DNA of 64,000 nt from Gardnerella coleohominis (GCF_002896555.1 NZ_MNLH01000003.1:1-64000), one strand, 5' to 3'; numbered from the stretch's first letter, positions 48,714-59,090 are shown. The notes: generated from the letters alone by a model not told the origin. Numbers and translations: made by a program.

Positions 48714-51700
48714 GTGCCTGATATAACGAAAGAAAGCTTCAATGAGAGCGAAGCTGAAAATAGTAAATCGTCTGTAGAAAATGTTTCTGCAGATACTTCC
48801 GCGACTTCATCTGAGGATAAGTCTGTAGCCAATTCTTCAGTATCGTCTTCAGTATTGTCTTCAGTATCTTCGGAGACTCAGTCTGAGACTTCATCTGCTA
48901 TTCAATCAACTAAGGCTTCTTCATCTGCAGCTCAATCTGCGGATGTTTCTTCCGCAAAAAATGTAGTTGAACACGTTGTTAATGTAGTTTCGTCGTCTAA
49001 TGACGGTTCATCAACTTCGCGTCGCCGTAGTGGTCGTAGAGTAGTGCGAGTTGCTGGTGCTGCTGGGGAAGCTATGGAATTGCACGTTGAAGGCAGTAAG
49101 AAAGAAAACTCGTCATCTGCAGGTTCTATTACTTCTTTGCTTTTCCGTGAACCTGTTTTACCTCAGCGCGCTAAAGAAGAAACAGATAATTTAACTAGTG
49201 ATGACGATTCTTATGAAAACGATCGTCGCAAATCTAGGAATAGTAGAGATACTAGAACGAGCAGTGGCGCTAGGGCTAGTAGGGATAATCGTAATGATAG
49301 CAGTCGTGAAACTCGCGCAGATAAGCGTAGTGCAGATTCTAGTGATTCGCTAAATAAAACTAGTGATTTGCGAAAAGAAGAGCGTGATAATCGAAGCAAG
49401 CGCAATGATCGTAATGATCGCAATAATAGAGATGACTCTAATAATCGTGTTGATCGAAACGATCGCAGAAGCAAGCGTAGAGTAAATCTTATTGATGATT
49501 CGCAAGATGACTTAAGAAGCGAAGTACGTGAAGATGGTCGCGATGCTGGCCAAGATATCAGGGAAAATATCAGGGAAGATCGTCGTGGGAGTGCTCGTGA
49601 AAGTCGTTTGCGTACTCGCTCAAATCAGGGACGTTTGTCTAGAAATCGTATGACGGAAGATAATTCTTCTCGCTCGCGTTCTCGCAAGAATTCGAATAAT
49701 TCTAACGGTGATTTCAGATATCGTGATGATGATTTTAACAATAATTACGATGATTATATAGATTACGCTGATTCGGATTATAAGGATAAGGATTCGGATT
49801 ATATAGGCTATAGGGATTCAGATTACAAGGATTCGGATTACAGGGATTCAGCATATAAGTCTTCATATGGCAGAAGCTATGGCCGCTCCGGCTATAAAGA
49901 CGACTATAGAAGTGGCAATTACAAAAGCAATTATGACGCAGATTATAACGGCGATTATGTGAATGATTCAGACTACGATTCCGATTACTCTGATGGTTAT
50001 TCGAATGGTTATTCGAAAGATTACGAGAGTGATTATAGAAGGAATCGCTACGATGATTATGATGATTCTGACGCGAGCAATGGCCAAGATTCGTCTATTA
50101 AGCGTCGCCGTAGAAGAAATCGTTTAGATAACAAGTTAGATAACAATTTAGATAACAATATTGAAGCTGATAAATCCTCTAGTAGAAGATCGACAAATCG
50201 TTCTAACAAAAATATCAAAGATTATAAGTCTTTTGAGGGTATGGATTTTGACGATTTGTCTTTAGAAGATTCGTTTGATTCTTCGTTCAGTAAAGCTGAA
50301 GGTAAAGCTGAAGGTAAAGCTGAAGGTAAAGCTGAAGGTAAGACCGCGAATAAGTCTTCAAAGTCATCTAATAGATCGTCTAATAAGTCTGAAAATAAAT
50401 CTTCGGAAGATTTTGCGAATAATTCTAACGACGAGAATATTTCTAACGATGAAAATAGCGCGAATAGTGCGAATAACACGAATAGTTCCAGTAATGAGTC
50501 TAATGATTCATTTGATAATTCCTCTTCTAAGCGTTCGCGTAAGAATCGTCGTATGAATGCTTCAGAGCGTAGGGCTGCGGCTGAAGTTGAGCAAATTGAA
50601 GAAGATTTAGAATATGATGACATCGTTTATTCTCCTATTGACAGCAAAATCGAAGATACTATCGATATAAGCGATTTAATTAATAATGGTGCGAATCTTG
50701 AAAAGGGTTCGCGTCGTCGCCGTCGTAGAAATAGAGTAGATGATTCGCAAAATAATCTAAGCAACTCTGATAATTCGGATAATTTCGGGAATTCAGATAA
50801 TTCTGACGATTCTAGTGTTTCTGAAAATTCCAGTTCTAATGAAGATAAGAAGTCTAATTCATTAAATTCTCGTAGGAATAATAGAAATATTGACAGAAAC
50901 GAATCCGCTAATTCAGATGGCGGAGATAATGTAGATGAATTTGCAGAATCTGATTCAAATAATGGAGCTAATGGCGATAATGATGAGGAGGAAACTCTTT
51001 ATACGCGTCGTCGTCGCCGTCGCAGATCGTCAAGAGCTGATAAATCTTCTAAATTAGCGTCAGGAAATTATGGCTCTGATTCCGGATCGTCTTCTGTTTC
51101 CGATTCTGATTTTGATTTTAGTGATTCAGAAAATGACGATATAGATATTGACGAAATTGAAGTTTCGCAAGAAGATCGCGATTTAATACCGGATCCAGAA
51201 GAATTACGTGCGCAAGATGAGGAGGAAACTCTTTATACGCGTCGTCGTCGCCGTCGCAGGAATTCCAGGAATGATGATTCGTCTAGCTCGTCTAATTCGT
51301 CTGATGTATCTGATTCATCTTCGAATGATGATTCTTCTTCGAATGACTCAAATATGGTTCGTCGTTCGCGTAAACAGCAATATATTGACGAAATTACAGA
51401 TATTGAAGGATCTACGAGACTTGAAGCAAAACGTCAGCGTCGTCGCGATAATAGGCGTGAGCGTAGTCGACAAAATCTCATTATGGAGCAGGATTTCCTG
51501 GCTCGTCGCGAAAATGTAGATCGTTTGATGATTGTTCGTGAGCGCGATAGTCATACTCAGATCTCAGTTATTGAAGACAATATTCTTGTAGAACATTACG
51601 TTTCAGATATACAAGAAGTTGCTACTGTTGGCAATATTTATCTTGGTCGCGTGCAAAACGTGTTGCCAAGTATGGAAGCTGCATTCGTGGATATTGGCCA

Positions 51701-53480
51701 ATCTCGAAATGGCGTTTTATATGCTGGTGAAGTTAATTGGGATATGACTCGATTGGAAGGCCAGCCTCGACTTATTGAATTGGCGTTTAAGTCTGGAGAT
51801 CCTGTTTTAGTGCAGGTTACTAAGGATCCTATTGGGCATAAGGGTGCGCGTTTAACTTCGCAAGTAACTCTTGCTGGTCGATTCCTAGTATTGGTTCCTT
51901 CAGGCGGTATGACTGGCGTTAGTAGGAAGCTTTCAGATCGTGAGCGCTCGCGTTTGCGCGGTATCGTTTCGAAGATTGCTCCAAAAGATATGGGTGTGAT
52001 TATTCGTACTGCTGCTGATGGTGCTAGTGAAGAAGCGATTTCTAAAGATTTAGAGTCGTTAGTTCGTCAATGGCAGCGTATTAGTGAAAAGCGCGAAGAA
52101 TTCTTACATGGCAAGCGTCCTAAATTGTTACAAGGCGAACCTGATGTTGCAATTCGCGTTGTGCGAGACATATTCAACGATGATTTCCGAAAGTTGATTG
52201 TTGAAGGTGAAAGCGTTTATCACCGAATTGATGAATATTTGGAAATGATGGCTCCTGACTTGAGAAGCAAGGTTGAGTATTGGGATCCTGTGGATCATGA
52301 AGGCAGGGATGTGTTCGATAAGTGGCAGATTGATAGTCAGCTGCGTAAGGGCATGGAGCGTCAAGTTTATTTGCCTTCTGGCGGATCTATTGTGATTGAT
52401 CGCACGGAAGCTATGACAACGATTGACGTTAATACAGGACGATTTATTGGTCGCGGTAAGTCTTTGGAAGAAACTGTTACGCGATGCAATTTGGAGGCTT
52501 CTGAAGAGATTGCTAGACAGTTGCGTTTGCGTGATATTGGTGGCATGGTCATGATTGATTATGTTGATATGGTTATGCCTGCTAATCGCGATTTGGTTTT
52601 GCGCCGTCTTGTTGAGTGTTTGGCACGAGATCGTACTAAGCATCAAGTTGCGGAAGTTACTTCTCTTGGACTTGTGCAAATGACTCGTAAGCGAGTTGGT
52701 CAGGGACTAGTTGAAGCATTTTCGGAGGAATGTCCGACTTGTAAGGGTCGTGGATTTATTTTGCACGATGAGCCAACTGTTTCTTCGGAATATGCTGATC
52801 CTTACGCGCTTAAGGGTGGAGATCCGTTTATTAAGACGAATAAGTATGGTCATGGCACTTCTGTAGAGCCTGCTGCTCCTAAGCCAAAGGGTTCTAGTGC
52901 GGATGTTCGTGCGAAGCTGGCTCGTATTGCTGCGGCTGCTGCGAGTATGTCAGTTGACGCTAATGATGTTGCGGAATCCTCTGATAACGTGAGTGATGTG
53001 GTTGAGTCTACTGATACTGAGTCTACTGATACTGAGTCTGCTGTGGCTGAATCCACTGATGCTGAGTTCACAGCGACTGAGTCTAATGATGCTATTGGTG
53101 TGACTGAAGCTACTGAAGTGACTGAAGTGGCAGATGCAACTGAAGCTGAAGTTAGTGCAGAGGTTGATACTGAGGTTGATACTGAAGTTAGTGCTGAAGT
53201 AGCAGGCGATTTTGCGGCTGATTCTGAAGAAGATACGCAAAATGAGACTGGTGAAAATTCTGAATCTGATGATTCTGTGACTGCAGAGTCGGTTGATACT
53301 GAAGCTGATACTGAAGTTTCTTCTGAAGTTTCTTCTGAAGTTGAAGACGATTTTGCGGCTGATTCTGAAGAAGATACGCAAAATGAGACTGGTGAAAATT
53401 CTGAATCAACAGAAGATACGATAGATCACGAAGATTCACAAAATGCTTCTACTTATTCTGCAGATGAGCAATCTGAGTGA
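48714..53480 (+). CDS. rne: Ribonuclease E/G family protein with very long disordered arms
   Basis: Endoribonuclease for mRNA decay and rRNA/tRNA processing. The catalytic core is about residues 930-1370: an S1 domain (VGNIYLGRVQNVLPSMEAAFVDIG near 970), the 5' sensor/RNase H-like part, the DNase I-like domain with TIDVNTGRFIGRGKSLEETV near 1236 holding metal ligands, and the zinc-link CPTCKGRGF near 1340. The N-terminal 900 residues are low-complexity: Ser/Glu, Asp/Arg/Asn and Asp/Tyr repeats, KAEG repeats, and two copies of DEEETLYTRRRRRRR. The C-terminal 200 residues are acidic Glu/Val/Thr/Ser repeats. At 1588 residues it is far longer than usual. GTG 48714 with GAGG seven bases upstream is chosen; a TTG at 48690 is possible. 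Confidence 0.93.
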   Translation: MPDITKESFNESEAENSKSSVENVSADTSATSSEDKSVANSSVSSSVLSSVSSETQSETSSAIQSTKASSSAAQSADVSSAKNVVEHVVNVVSSSNDGSSTSRRRSGRRVVRVAGAAGEAMELHVEGSKKENSSSAGSITSLLFREPVLPQRAKEETDNLTSDDDSYENDRRKSRNSRDTRTSSGARASRDNRNDSSRETRADKRSADSSDSLNKTSDLRKEERDNRSKRNDRNDRNNRDDSNNRVDRNDRRSKRRVNLIDDSQDDLRSEVREDGRDAGQDIRENIREDRRGSARESRLRTRSNQGRLSRNRMTEDNSSRSRSRKNSNNSNGDFRYRDDDFNNNYDDYIDYADSDYKDKDSDYIGYRDSDYKDSDYRDSAYKSSYGRSYGRSGYKDDYRSGNYKSNYDADYNGDYVNDSDYDSDYSDGYSNGYSKDYESDYRRNRYDDYDDSDASNGQDSSIKRRRRRNRLDNKLDNNLDNNIEADKSSSRRSTNRSNKNIKDYKSFEGMDFDDLSLEDSFDSSFSKAEGKAEGKAEGKAEGKTANKSSKSSNRSSNKSENKSSEDFANNSNDENISNDENSANSANNTNSSSNESNDSFDNSSSKRSRKNRRMNASERRAAAEVEQIEEDLEYDDIVYSPIDSKIEDTIDISDLINNGANLEKGSRRRRRRNRVDDSQNNLSNSDNSDNFGNSDNSDDSSVSENSSSNEDKKSNSLNSRRNNRNIDRNESANSDGGDNVDEFAESDSNNGANGDNDEEETLYTRRRRRRRSSRADKSSKLASGNYGSDSGSSSVSDSDFDFSDSENDDIDIDEIEVSQEDRDLIPDPEELRAQDEEETLYTRRRRRRRNSRNDDSSSSSNSSDVSDSSSNDDSSSNDSNMVRRSRKQQYIDEITDIEGSTRLEAKRQRRRDNRRERSRQNLIMEQDFLARRENVDRLMIVRERDSHTQISVIEDNILVEHYVSDIQEVATVGNIYLGRVQNVLPSMEAAFVDIGQSRNGVLYAGEVNWDMTRLEGQPRLIELAFKSGDPVLVQVTKDPIGHKGARLTSQVTLAGRFLVLVPSGGMTGVSRKLSDRERSRLRGIVSKIAPKDMGVIIRTAADGASEEAISKDLESLVRQWQRISEKREEFLHGKRPKLLQGEPDVAIRVVRDIFNDDFRKLIVEGESVYHRIDEYLEMMAPDLRSKVEYWDPVDHEGRDVFDKWQIDSQLRKGMERQVYLPSGGSIVIDRTEAMTTIDVNTGRFIGRGKSLEETVTRCNLEASEEIARQLRLRDIGGMVMIDYVDMVMPANRDLVLRRLVECLARDRTKHQVAEVTSLGLVQMTRKRVGQGLVEAFSEECPTCKGRGFILHDEPTVSSEYADPYALKGGDPFIKTNKYGHGTSVEPAAPKPKGSSADVRAKLARIAAAAASMSVDANDVAESSDNVSDVVESTDTESTDTESAVAESTDAEFTATESNDAIGVTEATEVTEVADATEAEVSAEVDTEVDTEVSAEVAGDFAADSEEDTQNETGENSESDDSVTAESVDTEADTEVSSEVSSEVEDDFAADSEEDTQNETGENSESTEDTIDHEDSQNASTYSADEQSE
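50294..50341 (+). repeat. Four 12-bp tandem repeats in rne (KAEG)
   Basis: AAAGCTGAAGGT is repeated four times in frame within the N-terminal disordered arm, encoding KAEG units. Perfect repetition suggests recent slippage. Confidence 0.85.
50982..51259 (+). repeat. Two identical 44-bp segments in rne encoding an arginine patch
   Basis: 50982-51025 and 51216-51259 are identical, encoding DEEETLYTRRRRRRR. They are 234 bases apart, in frame. The encoded patch (acidic, then eight-plus arginines) may bind RNA or membrane; that part is inference. Confidence 0.85.
53207..53407 (+). repeat. Two identical 60-bp segments in the acidic tail of rne
   Basis: 53207-53266 and 53348-53407 are identical over 60 bases (encoding DFAADSEEDTQNETGENSES), 141 bases apart and in frame. 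Identity at silent sites points to a recent duplication or ongoing exchange. Confidence 0.88.
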
Positions 53481-53554
53481 AGTCTGAATGAATAAAGTAT
53501 ATGCCATGAGTAGAATAGTGACTATTGTCTAATTCGGCTTGAGAAAACACCTTC

Positions 53555-53584
53555 TTGACGTTAGTACATAGGTTGGTGTATTTT
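53555..53584 (+). promoter_or_regulatory. Promoter of rplU-rpmA
   Basis: TTGACG (53555-53560) and TATTTT (53579-53584) with an 18-base spacer, about 80 bases before the rplU start. The leader between (53590-53662) could carry ribosomal-protein feedback, but no known motif was recognised. Confidence 0.5.
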
Positions 53585-53662
53585 AGATAGTCGGTGTCTG
53601 AGCGCAGGCTTAAGTGCTGCGTGTTGGGCAAAATAAGCTTTCCAGATAGCAAGGAACAGATT

Positions 53663-53971
53663 ATGTACGCGATTGTGAAGGCCGGTGGCCATCAGGAGAA
53701 GGTTGAGGTTGGAGACGCCATCCTCGTTAACCGTCTCGATGCAAAGAAGGGCGATACCGTGGAATTCCCGGTCGCGCTCGTTGTTGACGGTGCTAAGGTG
53801 ACCTTAAGCGCTAAGGATCTTGCAAAGATCACAGTGAAGGCTGAAGTCTTGAATGACGAAGCCAAGGGTCCAAAGATTAGCATTATGAAGTATAAGAATA
53901 AGACTGGTGTGGCTCGTCGCAAGGGTCATCGTCAGAAGTTGACTCTCGTCAAGATCACGGCCATCGCCTGA
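53663..53971 (+). CDS. rplU: 50S ribosomal protein L21
   Basis: A 102-residue large-subunit protein binding 23S rRNA. It starts [18 protein letters not shown] and ends with [23 protein letters not shown], both classical L21 signatures. The start is ATG 53663 after AAGGAAC; the frame is open upstream, but that stretch is the leader. rpmA follows after 33 bases. Base composition is more GC-rich than its flanks, as for other ribosomal genes here. Confidence 0.98.
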   Translation: MYAIVKAGGHQEKVEVGDAILVNRLDAKKGDTVEFPVALVVDGAKVTLSAKDLAKITVKAEVLNDEAKGPKISIMKYKNKTGVARRKGHRQKLTLVKITAIA

Positions 53972-54004
53972 TTGACGGTGTTATAAACCTGAAAGGACAG
54001 CAAG

Positions 54005-54256
54005 ATGGCACATAAGAAGGGTGCGTCTAGCTCGCGCAACGGTCGCGATTCACAGGCGCAATATCTTGGCGTTAAGAAGTTCGGCGGTGAAGCTGTAGTG
54101 GCTGGCAACATTATCGTTCGTCAGCGCGGTACTAAGTTCCACGCAGGCCAGAACGTTGCTTTGGGTAAGGATCACACGCTGTACGCTTTGGTGGACGGCA
54201 ATGTGAAGTTCGGCGTTCGTCGCGACCGCAAGGTTGTTGACGTTGTGACTGCCTGA
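54005..54256 (+). CDS. rpmA: 50S ribosomal protein L27
   Basis: An 83-residue protein whose N-terminus reaches the peptidyl transferase centre. [28 protein letters not shown] and [16 protein letters not shown] are the family signatures. The N-terminus starts directly at MAHKKG, so there is no processed leader of the Firmicutes type. AAAGGACAGCAAG precedes the ATG. It is cotranscribed with rplU and closed by the terminator at 54309. Confidence 0.98.
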   Translation: MAHKKGASSSRNGRDSQAQYLGVKKFGGEAVVAGNIIVRQRGTKFHAGQNVALGKDHTLYALVDGNVKFGVRRDRKVVDVVTA

Positions 54257-54308
54257 GTTTTAACTAAGCCTAAGCAATTTCGACAGTAGTCGATAGTAAA
54301 ACGTTTAA

Positions 54309-54336
54309 GTCGCACCCCGATCGGTGCGGCTTTTTT
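54309..54336 (+). terminator. Rho-independent terminator after rpmA
   Basis: CGCACC (54311-54316) pairs with GGTGCG (54323-54328), extended by a G-T/C pair, and is followed by six T residues (54331-54336). Confidence 0.88.
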
Positions 54337-54455
54337 ATTCCGGTATAAGATTCTGAGTTAGATTCAGAGTTAGCTTATTCAATTCGTGTTTAGCTAGTCA
54401 ATTTAGCTAGTCAATTGAACTAGTCAAATTTAGATATTCGAGTAAGGTAGCAGGT

Positions 54456-56126
54456 ATGAGTGATTTTGTAGATCGCGTAACAGTGCATGTGAAAGGCGGA
54501 GACGGCGGAAATGGTTCTGCTGGCGTACGTCGTGAAAAGTATAAGCCGTTAGCAGGCCCTAATGGTGGCAATGGTGGAAACGGTGGGTCGGTTATTTTCG
54601 TAGCTGATCGTAATGCTAATAGTTTACTCGACTATCGTTTTATGCCGCATCGCAATGCTGAAAACGGAACTATGGGATTAGGTGATACAAAAGATGGCTC
54701 ACAGGGAGCTGATTTGATATTGCCAGTGCCGGTTGGAACTGTGATTTTTACTGCTCGAGGATCTGCTGGAGCATCTAAGCGCCCAGGAGAAGTATTAGCA
54801 GATTTAAATAAGACAGGCGATCGATTTGTAGCTGCTGCTGGTGGTGCCGGCGGACTCGGAAATGCTGCTCTTGCTAATAAAACTCGCCGCGCTCCGGGAT
54901 TTGCTCTTTTAGGAGAACCAGGCGAAGAGCGTGACGTAATCTTAGAGCTTAAATCAATTGCAGACGTGGCTTTAGTTGGATTCCCTTCCGCAGGAAAATC
55001 AAGCTTAGTTGCCTCGATTAGTGCAGCTAAACCAAAAATTGCAGACTATCCTTTTACGACTTTAGTGCCAAATCTGGGAGTTGTAAGTTTTGGTAACTAT
55101 CGCTACACAATTGCAGATGTTCCAGGTTTAATTCCAGGAGCTTCTGAAGGAAAAGGCTTAGGTCTTGAGTTTTTGCGTCATATTGAACGTACGGAAATTA
55201 TTGCGCACGTAATTGATTGCGCTACTTTAGAGCCTAATCGTGATCCTATTAGTGACTATCATGCTCTTGAGCATGAGCTTGCACAATACGCTGATAAGCT
55301 TGAGCTTCCATTGGGCGCGATTCCAATTCCTGAGCGTCCGCGCATTATTGTTCTTAATAAAGTAGACGTGCCTGAAGCTAAAGAATTGGCTGATTTTGTA
55401 CGTGGTGAATTTGAGAAAATGGGATTAACTGTATTCGAAATTTCCACTGCATCGCATGAAGGCTTGAAAGAGCTTGGTTTTGCGATTGGGCGAATGGTTG
55501 AAGAAATGCGTGAGAAGCTCGCTGCAGAGGAAGCAGCGCGTGAAGAAGAGCGTGTTGTTATTCAGCCTCTTGAGCAGTCTGCATCAACGTTGCGTAGACG
55601 TCGTGATGATGGCCGTGGCAATAGTGCAGATTTTACTATTGAGCGCGAGGAAGACAGGAACGGCGATTTCTGGTTCACTGTTACTGGTGCAAAACCTGAG
55701 CGTTGGGTTGTTCAGACTAACTTTGATAACGATGAAGCTGTTGGATACTTGGCTGATCGTCTTGCAAAGCTTGGTGTTGAAGATGAGCTACGCAAGAAGG
55801 GCGCGCGTCCTGGAGATGAGATTAGGATTGGCCGCGGAAATCGTATGGTTTGCTTTGATTGGGATCCAAGTATTGCTGCTGGAGCTGAAGGCTTAGATGG
55901 CGCTAATTTGGGTGCTCGTGGTAAAGATTTGCGACTTGAAGCGAATGATCCGCGTGGTGCAAGGCGTACTAATGCTGAACGTAGACGCGATTATCACATT
56001 ATGATGGATGCAAAATCTGCGGTTCGCGACGCTATGATGGCTGAGCGCAAATCTGGACACTGGGCGGATCCGTCTGTTGACGATGATCGTCATGACGAAA
56101 ATAGTTTATTTGGCCGTGGCGAGTAG
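54456..56126 (+). CDS. obgE: GTPase Obg
   Basis: Ribosome-associated GTPase linking late 50S assembly and stress responses. The 556-residue protein has the glycine-rich Obg domain (1-160, [31 protein letters not shown]), then the G domain with G1 GFPSAGKSS near 176, switch [15 protein letters not shown]3 DVPG and G4 NKVD near 302. A C-terminal OCT domain (about 390-470) and an actinobacterial basic/acidic tail follow. The start is ATG 54456 with AAGGTAGCAGGT upstream. It is followed by proB, the usual actinobacterial order, after a 126-base spacer made of AGTAAAAGCC-like repeats. Confidence 0.97.
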   Translation: MSDFVDRVTVHVKGGDGGNGSAGVRREKYKPLAGPNGGNGGNGGSVIFVADRNANSLLDYRFMPHRNAENGTMGLGDTKDGSQGADLILPVPVGTVIFTARGSAGASKRPGEVLADLNKTGDRFVAAAGGAGGLGNAALANKTRRAPGFALLGEPGEERDVILELKSIADVALVGFPSAGKSSLVASISAAKPKIADYPFTTLVPNLGVVSFGNYRYTIADVPGLIPGASEGKGLGLEFLRHIERTEIIAHVIDCATLEPNRDPISDYHALEHELAQYADKLELPLGAIPIPERPRIIVLNKVDVPEAKELADFVRGEFEKMGLTVFEISTASHEGLKELGFAIGRMVEEMREKLAAEEAAREEERVVIQPLEQSASTLRRRRDDGRGNSADFTIEREEDRNGDFWFTVTGAKPERWVVQTNFDNDEAVGYLADRLAKLGVEDELRKKGARPGDEIRIGRGNRMVCFDWDPSIAAGAEGLDGANLGARGKDLRLEANDPRGARRTNAERRRDYHIMMDAKSAVRDAMMAERKSGHWADPSVDDDRHDENSLFGRGE

Positions 56127-56252
56127 TGCAAAATAGGACTAGTAAAAGCCAGTAAAGATTAGTAAAAGCCAGTTCAGTAAAGTTCAGTAAAAGCTAGTAA
56201 ATACTGGTAAAGTAAGGGTACTAAAACAAGAAGATACATAAGGGGATGGTAT
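56127..56252 (+). repeat. Short degenerate AGTAAA(AGCC) repeats between obg and proB
   Basis: AGTAAAAGCC and variants recur about seven times between 56138 and 56215. No hairpin is seen, so proB may be read through from obg. Confidence 0.6.
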
Positions 56253-57398
56253 ATGAGTAGTCAAGCAATTGATCCTACCGAAGAGGGGGTTCGGAGTTCA
56301 ATTCGCGAAGCGCACACCATTGTAGTAAAAGTTGGTTCTAGTTCTCTTACAGATTTATCCGGTCATTTGGACGTGCAAAAATTGCGTGCTCTTGTTGCAG
56401 CTATTAGTCACGCTCAAATGTCTGGAGCTAATGTGGTTCTAGTGTCTTCTGGCGCTATTGCAGCAGGATTTGGATTGCTTGGCTTTAATGAACGTCCTAA
56501 AGATGTACCAACTCAGCAAGCGACAGCTTCTGTTGGTCAAGGTCTGCTTATGGCTCAATACGAGTCTGCTTTCGCGCAATTCGGCTTCCGCGTAGGTCAA
56601 ATGTTACTCACTGCGGATGTCACTATTTCTCCATCTAGATATAGAAATGCTCAGCGTACCATGCTACGTTTGCTTGAGCTTGGAATCATTCCTATTGTCA
56701 ATGAAAATGATGCTCTTTCAAGTAATGAAATTCGTTTTGGAGATAATGATAGGTTAGCTTCTTTAGTTGCGAATATTGTGCGAGCGGATGCTTTAGTTTT
56801 GCTTACGGATGTTGATTCTTTGTATACTGCGCCTCCTAGCGAACCGGGTGCTAAACGTATAAGTTTTGTGCCAGATGTTAATCGCGCTTTAGAAGAAGTG
56901 AAAGTTGGCTCTAGTGTTTCTGGAGTAGGAACTGGGGGTATGGTTACGAAGATGGAAGCAGCGCATGTTGCTGCTGTTTCGGGTATTCCAACTGTTCTTA
57001 CTTGTGCAAATAATGCTGGGCCTGCGCTTGCTGGAGATGCAGTTGGCACTGTGTTTGCTCCGATTAATTCGCGCGATTCTTCTAGAAGACTGTGGATTGG
57101 TTTTGCTTCTAATCCTAACGGAACTTTAATAGTTGATAGTGGTGCTGCAAAAGCTGTGCGCGGTGGTCGTGCAAGCTTGCTTGCGGCTGGTATTGTGGGC
57201 GTGCGCGGCGATTTTTCTGCGACTGATCCGGTGTGGATTGATGACGAGCAAGGCAATCATTTAGCTAGAGGCTTAGTTGCTTTTGATTCAGAGGAAATCC
57301 CTGAAATTATGGGTCTTACTACTGATGAGCTTGAGGAATCGCTTGGGCGACAGTATGCGCATCCAGTTGTGCATCGCGACAATCTTGTGCTTGTTTAA
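56253..57398 (+). CDS. proB: Glutamate 5-kinase
   Basis: First step of proline synthesis. The 381-residue protein has the amino acid kinase domain (IVVKVGSSSLTD near 24-35, VLVSSGAIAAGFGLLG near 61, NENDALSSNEIRFGDNDRLASLVA near 149-172, and GVGTGGMVTKMEAAHVAA near 226). A C-terminal PUA domain (about 290-365) is present, as in full-length ProB. ATG 56253 follows AAGGGGATGGTAT. It converges with the PucR-type regulator gene; the 78-base gap has no strong terminator. Confidence 0.96.
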   Translation: MSSQAIDPTEEGVRSSIREAHTIVVKVGSSSLTDLSGHLDVQKLRALVAAISHAQMSGANVVLVSSGAIAAGFGLLGFNERPKDVPTQQATASVGQGLLMAQYESAFAQFGFRVGQMLLTADVTISPSRYRNAQRTMLRLLELGIIPIVNENDALSSNEIRFGDNDRLASLVANIVRADALVLLTDVDSLYTAPPSEPGAKRISFVPDVNRALEEVKVGSSVSGVGTGGMVTKMEAAHVAAVSGIPTVLTCANNAGPALAGDAVGTVFAPINSRDSSRRLWIGFASNPNGTLIVDSGAAKAVRGGRASLLAAGIVGVRGDFSATDPVWIDDEQGNHLARGLVAFDSEEIPEIMGLTTDELEESLGRQYAHPVVHRDNLVLV

Positions 57399-57476
57399 GA
57401 ATTTCGCTTGTTTAGCTATCCTGCTTTCTTTAGCGTTTGCAGATCAAGATTTGTTGATTTTAAATTCTCGCAAAGT

Positions 57477-59090
57477 CTAATGCGAATCGCGTATACGCCC
57501 AATAGTAATAGCTGTTTGTAAAACGTATGCTGCGCGTGGATCTGTTGCATCCCATCCTGTTGTCTGTGCAACTTTACGCAAACGGTATCTCACAGTGTTT
57601 GGATGAACATTTAACTCGTGTGCTGTTTGATCAAGAGCGCCGCCAAATCTCAAGAACATATCGATAGTAGACAAAGTAGGATCATCTTCGCTATAAGGCG
57701 CTAAGCTTTGATAAACCGAAGTATACAAGGTATCTATAGCTGAAGAATCGCCAATAAGTGCTCTTTCTGGGAGTACGTCGTCTGTGTGAATAATATTTGG
57801 CAAATGATTAACTGACGGAGCCACTGCAAGAGACGCAAGAGTTGCGGTGATTGCTGAAGATACTTGACTGACGCTTTTAGCTATTGAACTAATAACAATC
57901 GGTTTTTTTGACGGCTCAAATACGCTGCATAGTTTTTCTAAAGCTTGTTTAGGCGGATCTTCTCGAATAGCAAGAATGATGATATGCGATGGTGAAGCGA
58001 ATCCGTTGTTTTCAAAATCGTTATTATCATTTTTGCTTTTACTTTTATTTTTTTCTTCTTTAGAGTGAACTATCGAATTAATATTCCAAGCTGAAGCTAT
58101 GCGTTCTATAGCGTCGCTTTGTACGCTCTCAACTATAGCGTCATAAGCATTGCATGAGCTTAGCATTGGCCAAATAGTCCTGCGTAACGTATCTGTATTG
58201 TTTGGTGTTTCATGCGTTACTACGCGTCTAGTTGGGCCATTGTCCTTCTTTTTAGCAGCTCCATAAGTGCCGGCAATAACAATAATCTTAGGGTTGTTAG
58301 GCCATTGTAAGAGATGCATTAATGCGCTTACTCTTTGATCTGCAATACCGTTCATAAGACATGTTGCAATAAGAGTATGCAAACGAAGTCTTGTTGCAGA
58401 ATCGAAAACTTGACCGTCTCGATTGTCAAAAATACCTAATTTTTCTTCACTAGAAGGAGCTGTTGGTAATACTGTGAAATGTGGTGTATCGTCACCGTTA
58501 GTTTTTTGACTATCTTTAGCGTCTTTGGCGTTTTTGGAATTTTTGTCGTCTTTAGATTCCTGATTCTTTTGAGAATTTCTAGAGCCAAAATGCCAAAGAT
58601 GATGTTTGCGTTTTTTAGTCGGTTCTTCCGAAGTAGTTGATTCTTCTGAGTTTTTTTGATTTTCGTAATTAGTTTTGTATGGCGATTCCGAATTAGATTC
58701 AGAATTTATAGAAGATTCATAAGAATCAGTGTTTGCTGTATTTACAGGATTTGTTGTATTCGTGGTTGCTACAGGGTATGCAGATAATTCAGCGTTATTT
58801 GGGTATGCGTTATTTGAGTATGCGTTATTTGATGCGCCTTGGTATGCACTACTTTCGTATTCGCGATTGGATTGATTGTATTGATTGGACTGCTCGGATT
58901 GTTTAGAGTGCTCTGACGCATAAATACTACTTCCGTCAGCTTTAACTCCTGTTAAAAGTGAAAGAAAATCTATATCTAAGCTAAGTGATTGAGGAATATC
59001 ATTCCTAGGCGAAATCGAATCGCCTTCTGCTAGAGACGTATGATTCTTATCGTTAGAATCATTGCTCTCTGCGCAAATCGCGTCACTCAT
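57477..59090 (-). CDS. PucR/CdaR-type helix-turn-helix transcriptional regulator
   Basis: A 537-residue protein. The last 60 residues (GALDQTAHELNVHPNTVRYRLRKVAQTTGWDATDPRAAYVLQTAITIGRI) form the PucR C-terminal HTH_30 domain. The middle (about 215-430) is an alpha/beta region with no clear ligand motif. The N-terminal 200 residues are Ser/Asn/Tyr/Lys-rich and disordered. Regulators of this type stand near fatty-acid synthesis genes in bifidobacteria and have been proposed to control them; here a biotin-dependent carboxylase lies about 4 kb away, which fits, but is inference. ATG 59090 follows AAAGGTG. Confidence 0.85.
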   Translation of the reverse strand: MSDAICAESNDSNDKNHTSLAEGDSISPRNDIPQSLSLDIDFLSLLTGVKADGSSIYASEHSKQSEQSNQYNQSNREYESSAYQGASNNAYSNNAYPNNAELSAYPVATTNTTNPVNTANTDSYESSINSESNSESPYKTNYENQKNSEESTTSEEPTKKRKHHLWHFGSRNSQKNQESKDDKNSKNAKDAKDSQKTNGDDTPHFTVLPTAPSSEEKLGIFDNRDGQVFDSATRLRLHTLIATCLMNGIADQRVSALMHLLQWPNNPKIIVIAGTYGAAKKKDNGPTRRVVTHETPNNTDTLRRTIWPMLSSCNAYDAIVESVQSDAIERIASAWNINSIVHSKEEKNKSKSKNDNNDFENNGFASPSHIIILAIREDPPKQALEKLCSVFEPSKKPIVISSIAKSVSQVSSAITATLASLAVAPSVNHLPNIIHTDDVLPERALIGDSSAIDTLYTSVYQSLAPYSEDDPTLSTIDMFLRFGGALDQTAHELNVHPNTVRYRLRKVAQTTGWDATDPRAAYVLQTAITIGRIRDSH

